Below are positions 17,351 to 25,094 of a DNA stretch of 64,000 nucleotides, piece after piece. A program made the translations under genes and the position numbers. This DNA comes from Pandoraea faecigallinarum (GTDB taxonomy: Bacteria > Pseudomonadota > Gammaproteobacteria > Burkholderiales > Burkholderiaceae): NCBI RefSeq assembly GCF_001029105.3, contig NZ_CP011807.3, positions 3,658,001-3,722,000 on the forward strand, read 5' to 3'. How positions within the stretch are numbered: the stretch's first letter is position 1; each line of letters begins with the position of its first letter. A model generated the notes under the pieces. The model saw only the letters and a program-made list of their open reading frames with translations. It did not search any database and was not told the origin of the DNA.

Positions 17351-18628
17351 TTAGGCGGGCTGACGGGCGTTGCTCGCCTTGGCGGCATCGCCGGCCACCG
17401 AGAACTTGCTCTCCGGCTGCATGCGGAAGGCCAGCACCACCCCGACGGCCATCAGAATCATGCTGCCCACGAACGGGAGTTCCCAGTTCCCCGTGCGATC
17501 GATGAGGTAGCCGGAGAGCACCGGCGAGATGATCGCCGCGAGCGCCGAACCGGTGTTCATCATGCCGCTGGCCGTGCCCGAGTATTCGGGCGCAACGTCC
17601 ATGGGAATCGCCCACATCGGACCGATGGTCATTTCGGCAAAGAAGAAGCCGAACGCCAGACAGGCCATCGACACGTAGAGATGGTGCATAAACATCATCG
17701 GCACGAGCGAGATCAGCGTGAGCAGCATGCACACCGAGACCATCCAGCTGCGGGCGCGCTTGAGGTTGCCGGTGCGCTCGTAGAGCTTGTCGGTGACGAT
17801 CCCGCCCAGCGTATCGCCGACCACACCGGCAAAGAACACGCTCGATGCGAACAGCGCCGACTTCTTCAGATCGAGGTCGTAGCTGTGCAGGAAGTATTGC
17901 GGAATCCACGACAGGAACAGCCAAAGTGTCCAGCCGTAGCAGAAGTACACGATGGTCACGGGCATCATGCGCCTGAACAGCGGTCCCCACGGCACCGAAG
18001 CGCTTTTCGCCTTGAGCGCGGGCAGCACCGCAAGTTCTTCGGTGGTGATGCGCGGGTGATCCTGCGGGCGCTCCGTGAACGTGAGGGCCCACAACCCCAC
18101 CCAGATCAGACTCACGATACCGCACAGGTAAAACGATTCGCGCCAGCCGTGCGTCGCCATGATGAACACCACCACGGCTGGGGCCACGGCGTTACCGATG
18201 CGAGACGCCGCATGCGTGATGCCTTGCGCAAAGCCGCGCTTTTCCTTGGGAATCCAGCGCGACATGGCCGACGTGGCGGCCGGGAACGTCGCCCCTTCGC
18301 CCAGACCGAGCATCAGGCGTGCGAGCAACAGCGTGACGAGACCGCCGGCCATGCCGGTCAGGATCGTCGCAACCGCCCACAGCGCGCCGCACACAAGCAG
18401 CGTGCGCTTCGCGCCGAAACGGTCGCTGACCCAACCGCCGATGATTTGGAAGACCAGATAGGGATAGGCAAATGCCGAGAAAACGAGACCGATTTCCGTC
18501 TTGCTGAGGTTGAACTCTTTGCCGAAGCCGGCTGCGGCCGTGCTGACGTTGACGCGATCGAGGTAGGTGATGAAATACATGACGCATAACATCACCAGCA
18601 CGACCCTTGTCGCTCTGAAAAGCTTCAT
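17351..18628 (-). CDS. MFS transporter, anion:cation symporter (ACS) type
   Basis: A 425-residue carrier with twelve predicted transmembrane helices and the ACS subfamily signature after helix 1 (YFITYLDRVNVSTAA). Between helices 2 and 3 is GGWVSDRFGAKRTLLV, and WIPKEKRGFAQGI follows. Known ACS members carry organic acids and sugar acids (for example hexuronates, galactonate, phthalate). With a D-2-hydroxyacid dehydrogenase downstream, an organic or hydroxy acid is the best guess. I start at MKLFRATRVV (18628) because earlier in-frame codons lie in unconserved leader. A 205-base gap separates it from the aminotransferase gene. Confidence 0.88.
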   Translation of the reverse strand: MKLFRATRVVLVMLCVMYFITYLDRVNVSTAAAGFGKEFNLSKTEIGLVFSAFAYPYLVFQIIGGWVSDRFGAKRTLLVCGALWAVATILTGMAGGLVTLLLARLMLGLGEGATFPAATSAMSRWIPKEKRGFAQGITHAASRIGNAVAPAVVVFIMATHGWRESFYLCGIVSLIWVGLWALTFTERPQDHPRITTEELAVLPALKAKSASVPWGPLFRRMMPVTIVYFCYGWTLWLFLSWIPQYFLHSYDLDLKKSALFASSVFFAGVVGDTLGGIVTDKLYERTGNLKRARSWMVSVCMLLTLISLVPMMFMHHLYVSMACLAFGFFFAEMTIGPMWAIPMDVAPEYSGTASGMMNTGSALAAIISPVLSGYLIDRTGNWELPFVGSMILMAVGVVLAFRMQPESKFSVAGDAAKASNARQPA

Positions 18629-18833
18629 TGCATGTCTCCTGAAACATCCTGTGAAGCGCGCCCGCGGCATGCCGGCAACGCAAAGGTGTTGCTGCGTCAC
18701 GGGCTTTTCTGTCATGAAGCCCTGTGACGCGTGAATGACAATTAAAGCGTTCACATCAGAGGCGTTGCGTGGCGCACACGACAACGCATTACCGCAACAA
18801 CGCCCCCGTCTCCTAAGGACTACTAACGGCAGT

Positions 18834-20054
18834 TCAGGCAGCCGCCTTGAGCGAAGGCGTGTCTTTCGCCCGTGCCAGGTAGTCCATGGCCGCGACGACG
18901 CCCGAACCGGCGAGCTTCACGCCGGAGATCTGCAAGCCCATTTCGCAGCCCGAGAGCGTGGCCATGAGCGTAAGGTCGTTGCAGTCGCCAAGATGGCCGA
19001 TACGGAACATCGTGCCGCGGATCTTGCCCAGCGCCTGACCGAGCGACATGTCGAAGCGCTCGTAAATGCGCTTGCGCACTTCATCGGCGTCCACGCCCTG
19101 CGGCATCACCACGCCGGTGAGCACCGGGCTGTACACCGCGGGGTCCTGACACTGAATCTCGAGCCCCCACGCGTTCACCGCGCGACGCGTGGCTTCGGCC
19201 AGACGCTGGTGACGCGCGAACACGTTATCCAGTCCTTCTTCCAGAATCATGTCGAGCGCTTCCGACAGCCCATACAGCAAGTTCGTGTTCGGCGTGTACG
19301 GCCAGTAGCCGTTCTTGTTCGCCTCGATGATTTCCTGCCAGCCCCAGAACGCGCGCGGCAGCTTCGCCTGCTTGCCGGCTTCGAGCGCCTTGGGCGACAC
19401 CGCATTGAAGCTGATTCCCGGGGGCAGCATGAGACCCTTTTGCGAGCCGGAAACGGTGACGTCCACGCCCCACTCGTCGTGACGGTAGTCGGCCGAGCCG
19501 AGGCCCGAAATCGTGTCGACGAGCAGCAGCGCCGGGTGAGCGGCGGCGTCGATGGCGCGGCGCACGGCCGCGATATCCGACGTCACACCGGTGGAAGTTT
19601 CGTTATGCACGACACACACGGCCTTGATCGCGTGCGCGGTGTCGGCGCGCAGGCGCGCTTCGATCATGTCCGGCTGCACGCCACGGCGCCAGCCTTCGGT
19701 GCCCGGCAGCCCGATGAACTCCGGCTTGAGACCCAGGTTTTCGGCCATCTTCTTCCAGAGCGTCGAAAAGTGCCCGGTCTCGAACATGAGCACGTGGTCT
19801 GCCGGCGAGAGCGTGTTCGACAGCGCGGCTTCCCACGCGCCGGTGCCCGAGGCCGGATAGATCACCACCGGCTGTTCGGTCTTGAAAATCTTCTTGATGT
19901 CGGCAAGCACCTTACGGCCGAGGGCGCCGAATTCGGGTCCCCGATGATCGATCGTCGGGTAGCTCATGGTGCGCAGAATGCGATCGGGCACCGGGCTCGG
20001 GCCCGGGATCTGCAGGAAATGGCGACCCGAGGGATGGAAATCGAGCTTCAACAT
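18834..20054 (-). CDS. Class V PLP aminotransferase, serine/alanine/aspartate-glyoxylate type
   Basis: A 406-residue fold-type I aminotransferase. N-terminal LQIPGPSPVPDRILRTMSYP and IDHRGPEF are hallmarks of the alanine/serine-glyoxylate aminotransferase family. ASGTGAWEAAL forms the PLP phosphate site, VDTISGLGSADYRHDEWGVD holds the ring-stacking Asp, and the Schiff-base lysine is K206 in VSGSQKGLMLPPG. The C-terminal GTMFRIGHLGDCND is also typical. It presumably converts glyoxylate to glycine using serine, alanine or aspartate; the aspartate-using BhcA belongs to this family. It is first in a leftward operon, with a GntR-type operator 36 bases upstream of its start. Confidence 0.88.
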   Translation of the reverse strand: MLKLDFHPSGRHFLQIPGPSPVPDRILRTMSYPTIDHRGPEFGALGRKVLADIKKIFKTEQPVVIYPASGTGAWEAALSNTLSPADHVLMFETGHFSTLWKKMAENLGLKPEFIGLPGTEGWRRGVQPDMIEARLRADTAHAIKAVCVVHNETSTGVTSDIAAVRRAIDAAAHPALLLVDTISGLGSADYRHDEWGVDVTVSGSQKGLMLPPGISFNAVSPKALEAGKQAKLPRAFWGWQEIIEANKNGYWPYTPNTNLLYGLSEALDMILEEGLDNVFARHQRLAEATRRAVNAWGLEIQCQDPAVYSPVLTGVVMPQGVDADEVRKRIYERFDMSLGQALGKIRGTMFRIGHLGDCNDLTLMATLSGCEMGLQISGVKLAGSGVVAAMDYLARAKDTPSLKAAA

Positions 20055-20089
20055 GAACGTCTCTCTCCTCTTGAAAAATTCGTTTTGAA

Positions 20090-20103
20090 TTTTGCATTCA
20101 AAA
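20090..20103. promoter_or_regulatory. GntR operator copy 1 (aminotransferase promoter)
   Basis: TTTTGCATTCAAAA lies 36-49 bases upstream of the leftward aminotransferase start. It is the exact reverse complement of the 14-mer at 20235-20248. With preceding bases it forms an 8-bp-arm palindrome (20083-20090 with 20096-20103), the dyad expected for a GntR/FCD dimer. Confidence 0.7.
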
Positions 20104-20234
20104 TACTTTAGCAGAGCGGCCGACTTTCGCAAGGGGTGAGAAGCGCTTTCAATACAGTCGTTTACCCTAGCGATACGGATGCCTGATACCGTGCGTTACA
20201 ATCGCGGCGATGTGCTTTGACGATGGCTTGATGA

Positions 20235-20248
20235 TTTTGAATGCAAAA
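20235..20248. promoter_or_regulatory. GntR operator copy 2 (over the gntR start)
   Basis: TTTTGAATGCAAAA is an exact inverted copy of the site at 20090-20103. It includes the ATG at 20241, which argues that translation of the regulator may really begin at the in-frame ATG at 20250 and that the site serves autoregulation. Confidence 0.65.
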
Positions 20249-20957
20249 AATGGATAACACGTCGACGATTGCCGTCCCAGAGATTCCGCGTGTCGAGCGC
20301 CTGCGTCTGCACGACACCGTCGTCGAACACCTGCGCCGCCTCATCATCGAGGGGGTGCTCTCTCCCGGCGTCAAACTCAACGAACGCGAGTTGTGCGAGA
20401 CACTCGGCATTTCGCGCACGCCGTTGCGCGAAGCGTTCAAGGTGCTGGCGGCCGAAGGGCTCATCGAGATCGCGCCGAATCGCGGCGCGAGCGTCGCGCG
20501 CATGACGGAGAAGGAAATCCGGGAAATGTTCGAGCTGATGAGCGCGCTCGAAGCTTTCTCCGGCGAGCTGGCGGCCGAGCGCATGACGCCGGTCGAGCTC
20601 GCGGAGATCAAGGCGTTGCATTACGCCATGCTCGCGTGCCGCGCGCAGCAGGACCTGCCGGGCTACTACGCACGCAATCAGGCCATTCACGATCGCATCA
20701 ACGAAGCGGCGCGCAACGGCGCGTTACGTCAGACGTACGTGTCGATCAATCGTCGTCTGATGGCCCTGCGCTTTCGCTCGAACTTCCATGCGGACAAGTG
20801 GGACCGCGCCATCGACGAGCATGAGCAGATGATCGATGCGCTCGAGAAGCGCGACGGCAAGCGCCTGGGCGAGATTCTGCGCAAGCACCTGCTGGCCAAG
20901 CGCGACGCCGTGCTGCAAATCCATGCCGAACCGGCAGGCAACGCGCCAGGCAATTGA
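20241..20957 (+). CDS. GntR-family (FadR/FCD) transcriptional regulator
   Basis: A 238-residue regulator. The winged helix at about 20-85 contains ERELCETLGISRTPLREAFKVLAAEGL, with the FadR-type S-R-T-P-x-R-E-A core. A C-terminal helical FCD domain follows, with the metal/ligand residues expected in IHDRINEAARNGAL and DEHEQMIDALEKRD. Members usually respond to an organic or amino acid. It is divergent from the aminotransferase operon, and matching 14-bp sites occur in both promoters. It almost surely controls that operon. The start may be 20250 rather than 20241 (see operator 2). Confidence 0.9.
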   Translation: MQKMDNTSTIAVPEIPRVERLRLHDTVVEHLRRLIIEGVLSPGVKLNERELCETLGISRTPLREAFKVLAAEGLIEIAPNRGASVARMTEKEIREMFELMSALEAFSGELAAERMTPVELAEIKALHYAMLACRAQQDLPGYYARNQAIHDRINEAARNGALRQTYVSINRRLMALRFRSNFHADKWDRAIDEHEQMIDALEKRDGKRLGEILRKHLLAKRDAVLQIHAEPAGNAPGN

Positions 20958-20993
20958 GCACGCGCACAACGTTGACGCCCCACAAAAGACAAA

Positions 20994-21024
20994 CGGCACG
21001 CCAGTGCAATCACCGGGCGTGCCG
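20994..21024. terminator. Stem-loop between gntR and the flavodoxin-like gene
   Basis: CGGCACGCC (20994-21002) pairs with GGCGTGCCG (21016-21024) around a 13-base loop between two convergent genes. No T-tract is present; a bidirectional structure is plausible. Confidence 0.4.
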
Positions 21025-21107
21025 CTTCTGTCATCCTGCCGTCATTCTGCTGCCGTTTTGCCGCCGTCGTGCCGTCGCGCGTTGTTGATCGATGCCTTGC
21101 CGACGCT

Positions 21108-21788
21108 TCAAAGACGCCGTTCCGCCGCTTCCAATGCACGACGTGCCAGCACGGCGGGGGACTCCAGCACTTCTCCGGCCAGACGCGCGACGAGCGATGC
21201 CACGTTGCGTCCGTACTGCTTGCCGGAAATGACGTCGGCGGGATCGAGCGCGTAGGCCGCATCCACTTCCACACCCGGCGCAGTCACGGCCGGAAAATCA
21301 CCGGCGAAACGTGCCACCTGCGGCGTGACGCGCGACGCCATCGACGCGCCCGCCGTACCGCGCATCTCGAAACCCGGCGCCTCGGCATCCGCGTCCGCCC
21401 ACACCATGCCGTGTTGCGCAGCGAGCGCCGCAAAGTAGTCGAGCGTATCGCGCTTGTCGTCGCTGGAGCGGCAACTGAACGAGAATCCGCCTGCGACCTT
21501 GTTGCGCCAGCTGCGAGCGCGCCACATGCCGGTCGTGGCATCCGCGAAGGCTTTGAATACCGCGGCAATGCCGCCGTGGAACGCCGGCGCCCCGAAGATG
21601 ATGGCGTCGGCGGCGGCCAGACGCGACAGCATGGCTTCGTCGTGCCATTGCCCGTCGACGAGCTGGTGCGGCTCGATACTGAAAAGTTGTGCATGCGCAC
21701 CGGCGTCGTTGACACCTTGCGCAACGGAATGGGCAATCATGGCGGTAGCGCCGCCCTGCGAGTAATAGACGATTGCGATATTGGACAT
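21108..21788 (-). CDS. Flavodoxin-fold (WrbA-like) FMN protein
   Basis: A 226-residue flavodoxin-fold protein. MSNIAIVYYSQGGATAMIAHSV provides the FMN phosphate loop; this is followed by AADAIIFGAPAFHGGIAAVFKAFADAT, the typical WrbA/NQO-type second loop with the Gly-x-Pro-x element. The C-terminal third (VDAAYALDPADVISGKQYGRNVASLVARLA) resembles WrbA, which reduces quinones. An expected Thr/Arg at the flavin site is not clear, so NAD(P)H:quinone oxidoreductase activity is likely but unproven. The start at 21788 is the first ATG before the phosphate loop. Confidence 0.82.
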   Translation of the reverse strand: MSNIAIVYYSQGGATAMIAHSVAQGVNDAGAHAQLFSIEPHQLVDGQWHDEAMLSRLAAADAIIFGAPAFHGGIAAVFKAFADATTGMWRARSWRNKVAGGFSFSCRSSDDKRDTLDYFAALAAQHGMVWADADAEAPGFEMRGTAGASMASRVTPQVARFAGDFPAVTAPGVEVDAAYALDPADVISGKQYGRNVASLVARLAGEVLESPAVLARRALEAAERRL

Positions 21789-22334
21789 GGCGTAGTGCTT
21801 CCCTATTGGATGTCCGCCCCATGGCACCGCCGGGATCGCGCTTCCCTACGCTTCCTCTGGCTTGTCTGGACATCAGTCAGGACCCAATGATGCCAGTGAT
21901 AACCCCTAGGGAATAGCCCGCATTCATGGACATGACTGTTCCGCTAAAGATAACAATCGAACGTCTGCAAGACGCTGTCGGTCCGCAAGCGCGAAGCTGA
22001 CAGGAACAAGGCGCCACGCTGACAGCGAGACGGGACGGACCGGCATGACCGGCGAGCGAAGCGAAATATGGAATCGCGCGGCGCTACGCGCTGATCGACC
22101 CGGTAGCTGCGCCACGAGGACCGGAGCGCTCGATTCCCCCTGTCGGGTGCAGGGTGATTATCGGGACATTCACCTCATGAAGCACAGCAGCTTGCGTGCA
22201 CCTCCCGACACCGTTGCCCGAAGTCGACGTGAATTCGATTCAAGGGGACACGAACGTTACGTTCGACGGATGTTGCCGCCCCCGCCCGGCGCCAATGCCG
22301 CATTTGTGACGGCTTCGCTCCGGGAATTCGGCAA
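21789..22334. other. Intergenic gap without a recognisable gene
   Basis: About 550 bases between the flavodoxin-like and iclR genes. Frames here show no family resemblance and have no convincing start sites. Apart from the tandem array at its right edge I see no tRNA, clear promoter or terminator. Confidence 0.5.
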
Positions 22335-22379
22335 CTTCAGCGACTTCAGCGACTTCAGCGACTTCAGCGACTTCAGCGA
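22335..22379. repeat. 9-bp tandem repeat (CTTCAGCGA x5) at the iclR stop codon
   Basis: Five perfect tandem copies of CTTCAGCGA. The iclR stop codon (TCA on the plus strand, 22373-22375) lies inside the last copy, so the array begins in the gene's final codons and runs downstream. Confidence 0.9.
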
Positions 22380-23215
22380 CGCGATGGCGCCCCGAGCCGT
22401 ACCGAGAGCTGGTCGGCCAACTCACGAATCTGGCGTCCGATGCGCTGCCCGGTCTGCGCGTCGATTTCATTGGTCAGAAAACTGACCGCCAGACCGGCGA
22501 CGGCACGCTCGCCGCTCGCGTCGAACACCGGCGCGCCGAAGCAGATCATCCCTTCACGCATCTGTCCGTTATCGATCGAGTAGCCATCGCGGCGCACCTG
22601 CGCCATCTCCTCGGCCAGGGCCGGAAAGGTGCCCACGCTCGCGCGCGTGAGCGGCGCAGGCCAGGCACCGGCGAGCAGATCGGCAGCTTCTCCCGGCGCT
22701 AGCGTGGAGAGCATGGCCTTGCCGGTTGCCGTGTACGGCGCGGGCAGGCGCATGCCGATGCGAAACGTGACGCCCAGCGGACGGTTGCCGTTGTGGCAGG
22801 CAAGATAGATCACATCGGCGCCATCGAGCACGGACAGCGTCACCGTTTCCTGCGCAAATGCCTGCGACGCCTCCCAGACCGCCCGGAATTCCTCGGTGAT
22901 ATTGGTCTGCGACAAAAATGCGTTCGCCCACCCCATCACATACGACCCCATCGTCATGCCGCCATTGGCATGGCGCTTCACGAGCCGCAGTTTGACGAGC
23001 GTGTCGCACAACCCGTGCAGCGTGCTTTTGGGCACGCCGGTCTCGCGCGCCAGATCGGCCAGCGCCACCGGCTCCGACGACGCGGCAATCACATCGAGGA
23101 TATGGACCGCACGCACCACGGCGGGCGCGGTGGTCTTGAGCGGCTCATCGACATTGGCGCCAGTGGCAGCAGCGAAGGACAGGTTGGCAGGCAGATCGAG
23201 TTTGCGCTTTGGCAT
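22373..23215 (-). CDS. IclR-family transcriptional regulator
   Basis: A 280-residue regulator. The N-terminal winged helix is at about 28-90 (VVRAVHILDVIAASSEPVAL, then LARETGVPKSTLHGLCDTLV). A C-terminal GAF-like effector domain includes VTFRIGMRLPAPYTATGKAML and GMICFGAPVFDASG, both typical IclR signatures. It is divergent from the succinate-semialdehyde dehydrogenase operon, and three operator-like repeats lie in the shared region. Unusually, both ends of the gene carry 9-bp tandem arrays: five copies at the stop codon and three copies 11 bases upstream of the start. Confidence 0.92.
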   Translation of the reverse strand: MPKRKLDLPANLSFAAATGANVDEPLKTTAPAVVRAVHILDVIAASSEPVALADLARETGVPKSTLHGLCDTLVKLRLVKRHANGGMTMGSYVMGWANAFLSQTNITEEFRAVWEASQAFAQETVTLSVLDGADVIYLACHNGNRPLGVTFRIGMRLPAPYTATGKAMLSTLAPGEAADLLAGAWPAPLTRASVGTFPALAEEMAQVRRDGYSIDNGQMREGMICFGAPVFDASGERAVAGLAVSFLTNEIDAQTGQRIGRQIRELADQLSVRLGAPSRR

Positions 23216-23225
23216 GAATCGGGAG

Positions 23226-23252
23226 TCTCGGAAATCTCGGAAATCTCGGAAA
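23226..23252. repeat. 9-bp tandem repeat (TCTCGGAAA x3) in front of iclR
   Basis: Three perfect copies of TCTCGGAAA start 11 bases upstream of the iclR start codon. They therefore sit at or next to its ribosome-binding region and may affect expression if the copy number varies. Confidence 0.85.
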
Positions 23253-23383
23253 TCGGCGTCGGTCGGGCCAAATGGACGGTCTCACATGGTGAGACGATGA
23301 AACGGGAGTGCGACGCCGCCAGCATGGTACGGGCAAGTCCTTCCCATTCCGCCTTAGGAAAACCCCTTAGTTGCACCGGAAAC

Positions 23384-23438
23384 GTTCAATACGTAGAATC
23401 ACATTCAATACATAGAATACTGTTCAATAGATGGAACA
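23384..23438. promoter_or_regulatory. Three-repeat IclR-type operator
   Basis: Three similar units, GTTCAATACGTAGAATC, ATTCAATACATAGAATA and GTTCAATAGATGGAACA, start at 23384, 23403 and 23422, so they are spaced exactly 19 bases. Each is an imperfect palindrome with TTC/GAA arms. They lie 94 bases upstream of the dehydrogenase start. Triple repeats of this kind are known for IclR-type activators such as PcaU. Confidence 0.75.
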
Positions 23439-23531
23439 GCAAGCGACCATCCGAGACACTGGCCTATGCCATTCGCTCGCATGGGGTCCGCGTCCCTTTA
23501 AAGGAAACGCCGGCGCGCCCGGCCAATAGCC

Positions 23532-24980
23532 ATGCAACTCAAAGACACCAATCTCTTCAAGACCCTCGCGTGGGTCGACGGTCAATGGATCCCGGCCGAC
23601 AGCGGCAGGACCTTCGACGTACTCGACCCGGCCACCGGCGAAGTGCTGGCGCAGGTGCCCGAACTCGGCGCGGAGGAAACCACGCGCGCCGTGGCTGCTG
23701 CCGAGGTGGCGCAGAAGGCATGGGCCGCACGTACCGGCAAGGACCGTGCGAACGTGCTGCGCCGCTGGTTCGATCTGATGATTGCGAACACCGAAGACCT
23801 GGCGTATCTCATGACGCGCGAGCAAGGCAAGCCGCTCGCCGAAGCTCGCGGTGAAATCGCTTACGCGGCGAGCTTCATCGAGTGGTTTGCGGAAGAAGCC
23901 AAGCGCGTGGACGGCGACGTGCTCGCCACGCCCGCCGCCGACAAGCGCCTCATCACGATCAAGCAGCCGGTCGGGGTATGCGCCGCGATCACGCCGTGGA
24001 ACTTCCCCGCCGCGATGATTACGCGCAAGGTCGCACCGGCCCTCGCCGCGGGCTGCGCCATCGTGGTCAAGCCGTCCGAACTCACCCCGCTGTCCGCCTT
24101 TGCGCTGGCCGAACTGGCCCAGCGTGCCGGCATCCCGGCGGGCGTGTTCCAGGTGGTGACGGGCGACGCCCGCGCCGTGGGCGGCGTGCTGAGTTCGCAC
24201 CCGAGCGTTCGCAAGCTCTCTTTCACCGGCTCGACCGGCGTGGGCCGTCTGCTCATGGCGCAGTGCGCGCCGACCGTCAAGCGTCTGTCGCTCGAACTGG
24301 GCGGGAATGCACCGTTCATCGTGTTCGACGATGCCGACGTGGACGCCGCCGTCGAAGGCGCCATCGCCGCGAAGTACCGCAACGGCGGCCAGACGTGCGT
24401 GTGCGCGAACCGCTTCTACATTCAGGACGGCGTCTACGATGCCTTCGCCGGGAAATTCGCGCAGCGCGTGGCCGAGATGAAGGTCGGCAACGGTCTGGAA
24501 GACGGCGTGGTCATCGGCCCGCTGATCGAAGGCAAGGCCGTGGACAAGGTCGTCACGCTGGTCGAAGACGCGAAGTCGCGTGGCGGGCGTGTGCTCGTGG
24601 GCGGCGAAGCTCACGCGCTGGGCGGCACCTACTACGCGCCGACCGTGATTGCCGACGCCACCGCGCAAATGCGCATGGCGCGCGAAGAGATCTTCGGCCC
24701 GGTTGCCCCGCTCTTTCGCTTCACGCGCGACGAAGACGCCATCGCGCTGGCCAACGACACCGAGTTCGGTCTCGCCGCCTATTTGTATACGCGCGACATC
24801 GCGCGGGCATGGCGTACGTCTGAGGCGCTCGAGTACGGCATGGTCGGTCTGAACACCGGCCTGATCTCCAACGAAGTCGCCCCGTTCGGCGGCATCAAGC
24901 AATCCGGGGTGGGCCGCGAAGGCTCGCGCTACGGCATCGAGGAATACCTCGAAATGAAGTACCTGTGCCTGCAAGTGTGA
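23532..24980 (+). CDS. gabD: NAD(P)-dependent succinate-semialdehyde dehydrogenase
   Basis: A 482-residue aldehyde dehydrogenase that closely follows GabD. It has TPWNFPAAMITRKVAPALAA (cofactor binding), FTGSTGVGRLLM, the general base Glu in LELGGNAPFIVF, and the nucleophile Cys in NGGQTCVCANRF. The substrate-defining second half ends FGGIKQSGVGREGSRYGIEEY. It oxidises succinate semialdehyde to succinate. As first gene of the IclR-controlled operon, with an iron alcohol dehydrogenase as last gene, it probably handles an aldehyde produced there. 4-hydroxybutyrate to succinate semialdehyde to succinate is the simplest reading. Confidence 0.9.
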   Translation: MQLKDTNLFKTLAWVDGQWIPADSGRTFDVLDPATGEVLAQVPELGAEETTRAVAAAEVAQKAWAARTGKDRANVLRRWFDLMIANTEDLAYLMTREQGKPLAEARGEIAYAASFIEWFAEEAKRVDGDVLATPAADKRLITIKQPVGVCAAITPWNFPAAMITRKVAPALAAGCAIVVKPSELTPLSAFALAELAQRAGIPAGVFQVVTGDARAVGGVLSSHPSVRKLSFTGSTGVGRLLMAQCAPTVKRLSLELGGNAPFIVFDDADVDAAVEGAIAAKYRNGGQTCVCANRFYIQDGVYDAFAGKFAQRVAEMKVGNGLEDGVVIGPLIEGKAVDKVVTLVEDAKSRGGRVLVGGEAHALGGTYYAPTVIADATAQMRMAREEIFGPVAPLFRFTRDEDAIALANDTEFGLAAYLYTRDIARAWRTSEALEYGMVGLNTGLISNEVAPFGGIKQSGVGREGSRYGIEEYLEMKYLCLQV

Positions 24981-25094
24981 GGTAAGGGGCCGGGCCGGGC
25001 CCAGTCCGGCAGGCCCGGGCACCGCACCGGGGCATCAGACTCCGCACGACCATAAATCGACATACCCGTCGTAACACCACCAAAGGAAACCAGT

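Noticed and set aside
13417..20111. Very long open frames antisense or shifted to the FAD dehydrogenase and aminotransferase genes
   Set aside because: They are Arg/Ala-rich shadows typical of GC-rich DNA; the chosen frames carry all family motifs.
22335..22379. CRISPR-like array
   Set aside because: Units are 9 bases without spacers, so it is a simple tandem repeat. No CRISPR array or cas gene is seen in the window.
22045..22485. 146-codon plus-strand frame in the gap left of iclR, containing a DFS tripeptide repeat
   Set aside because: The repeat peptide is a by-product of the 9-bp array. The frame runs antisense into the end of iclR and lacks a good start.
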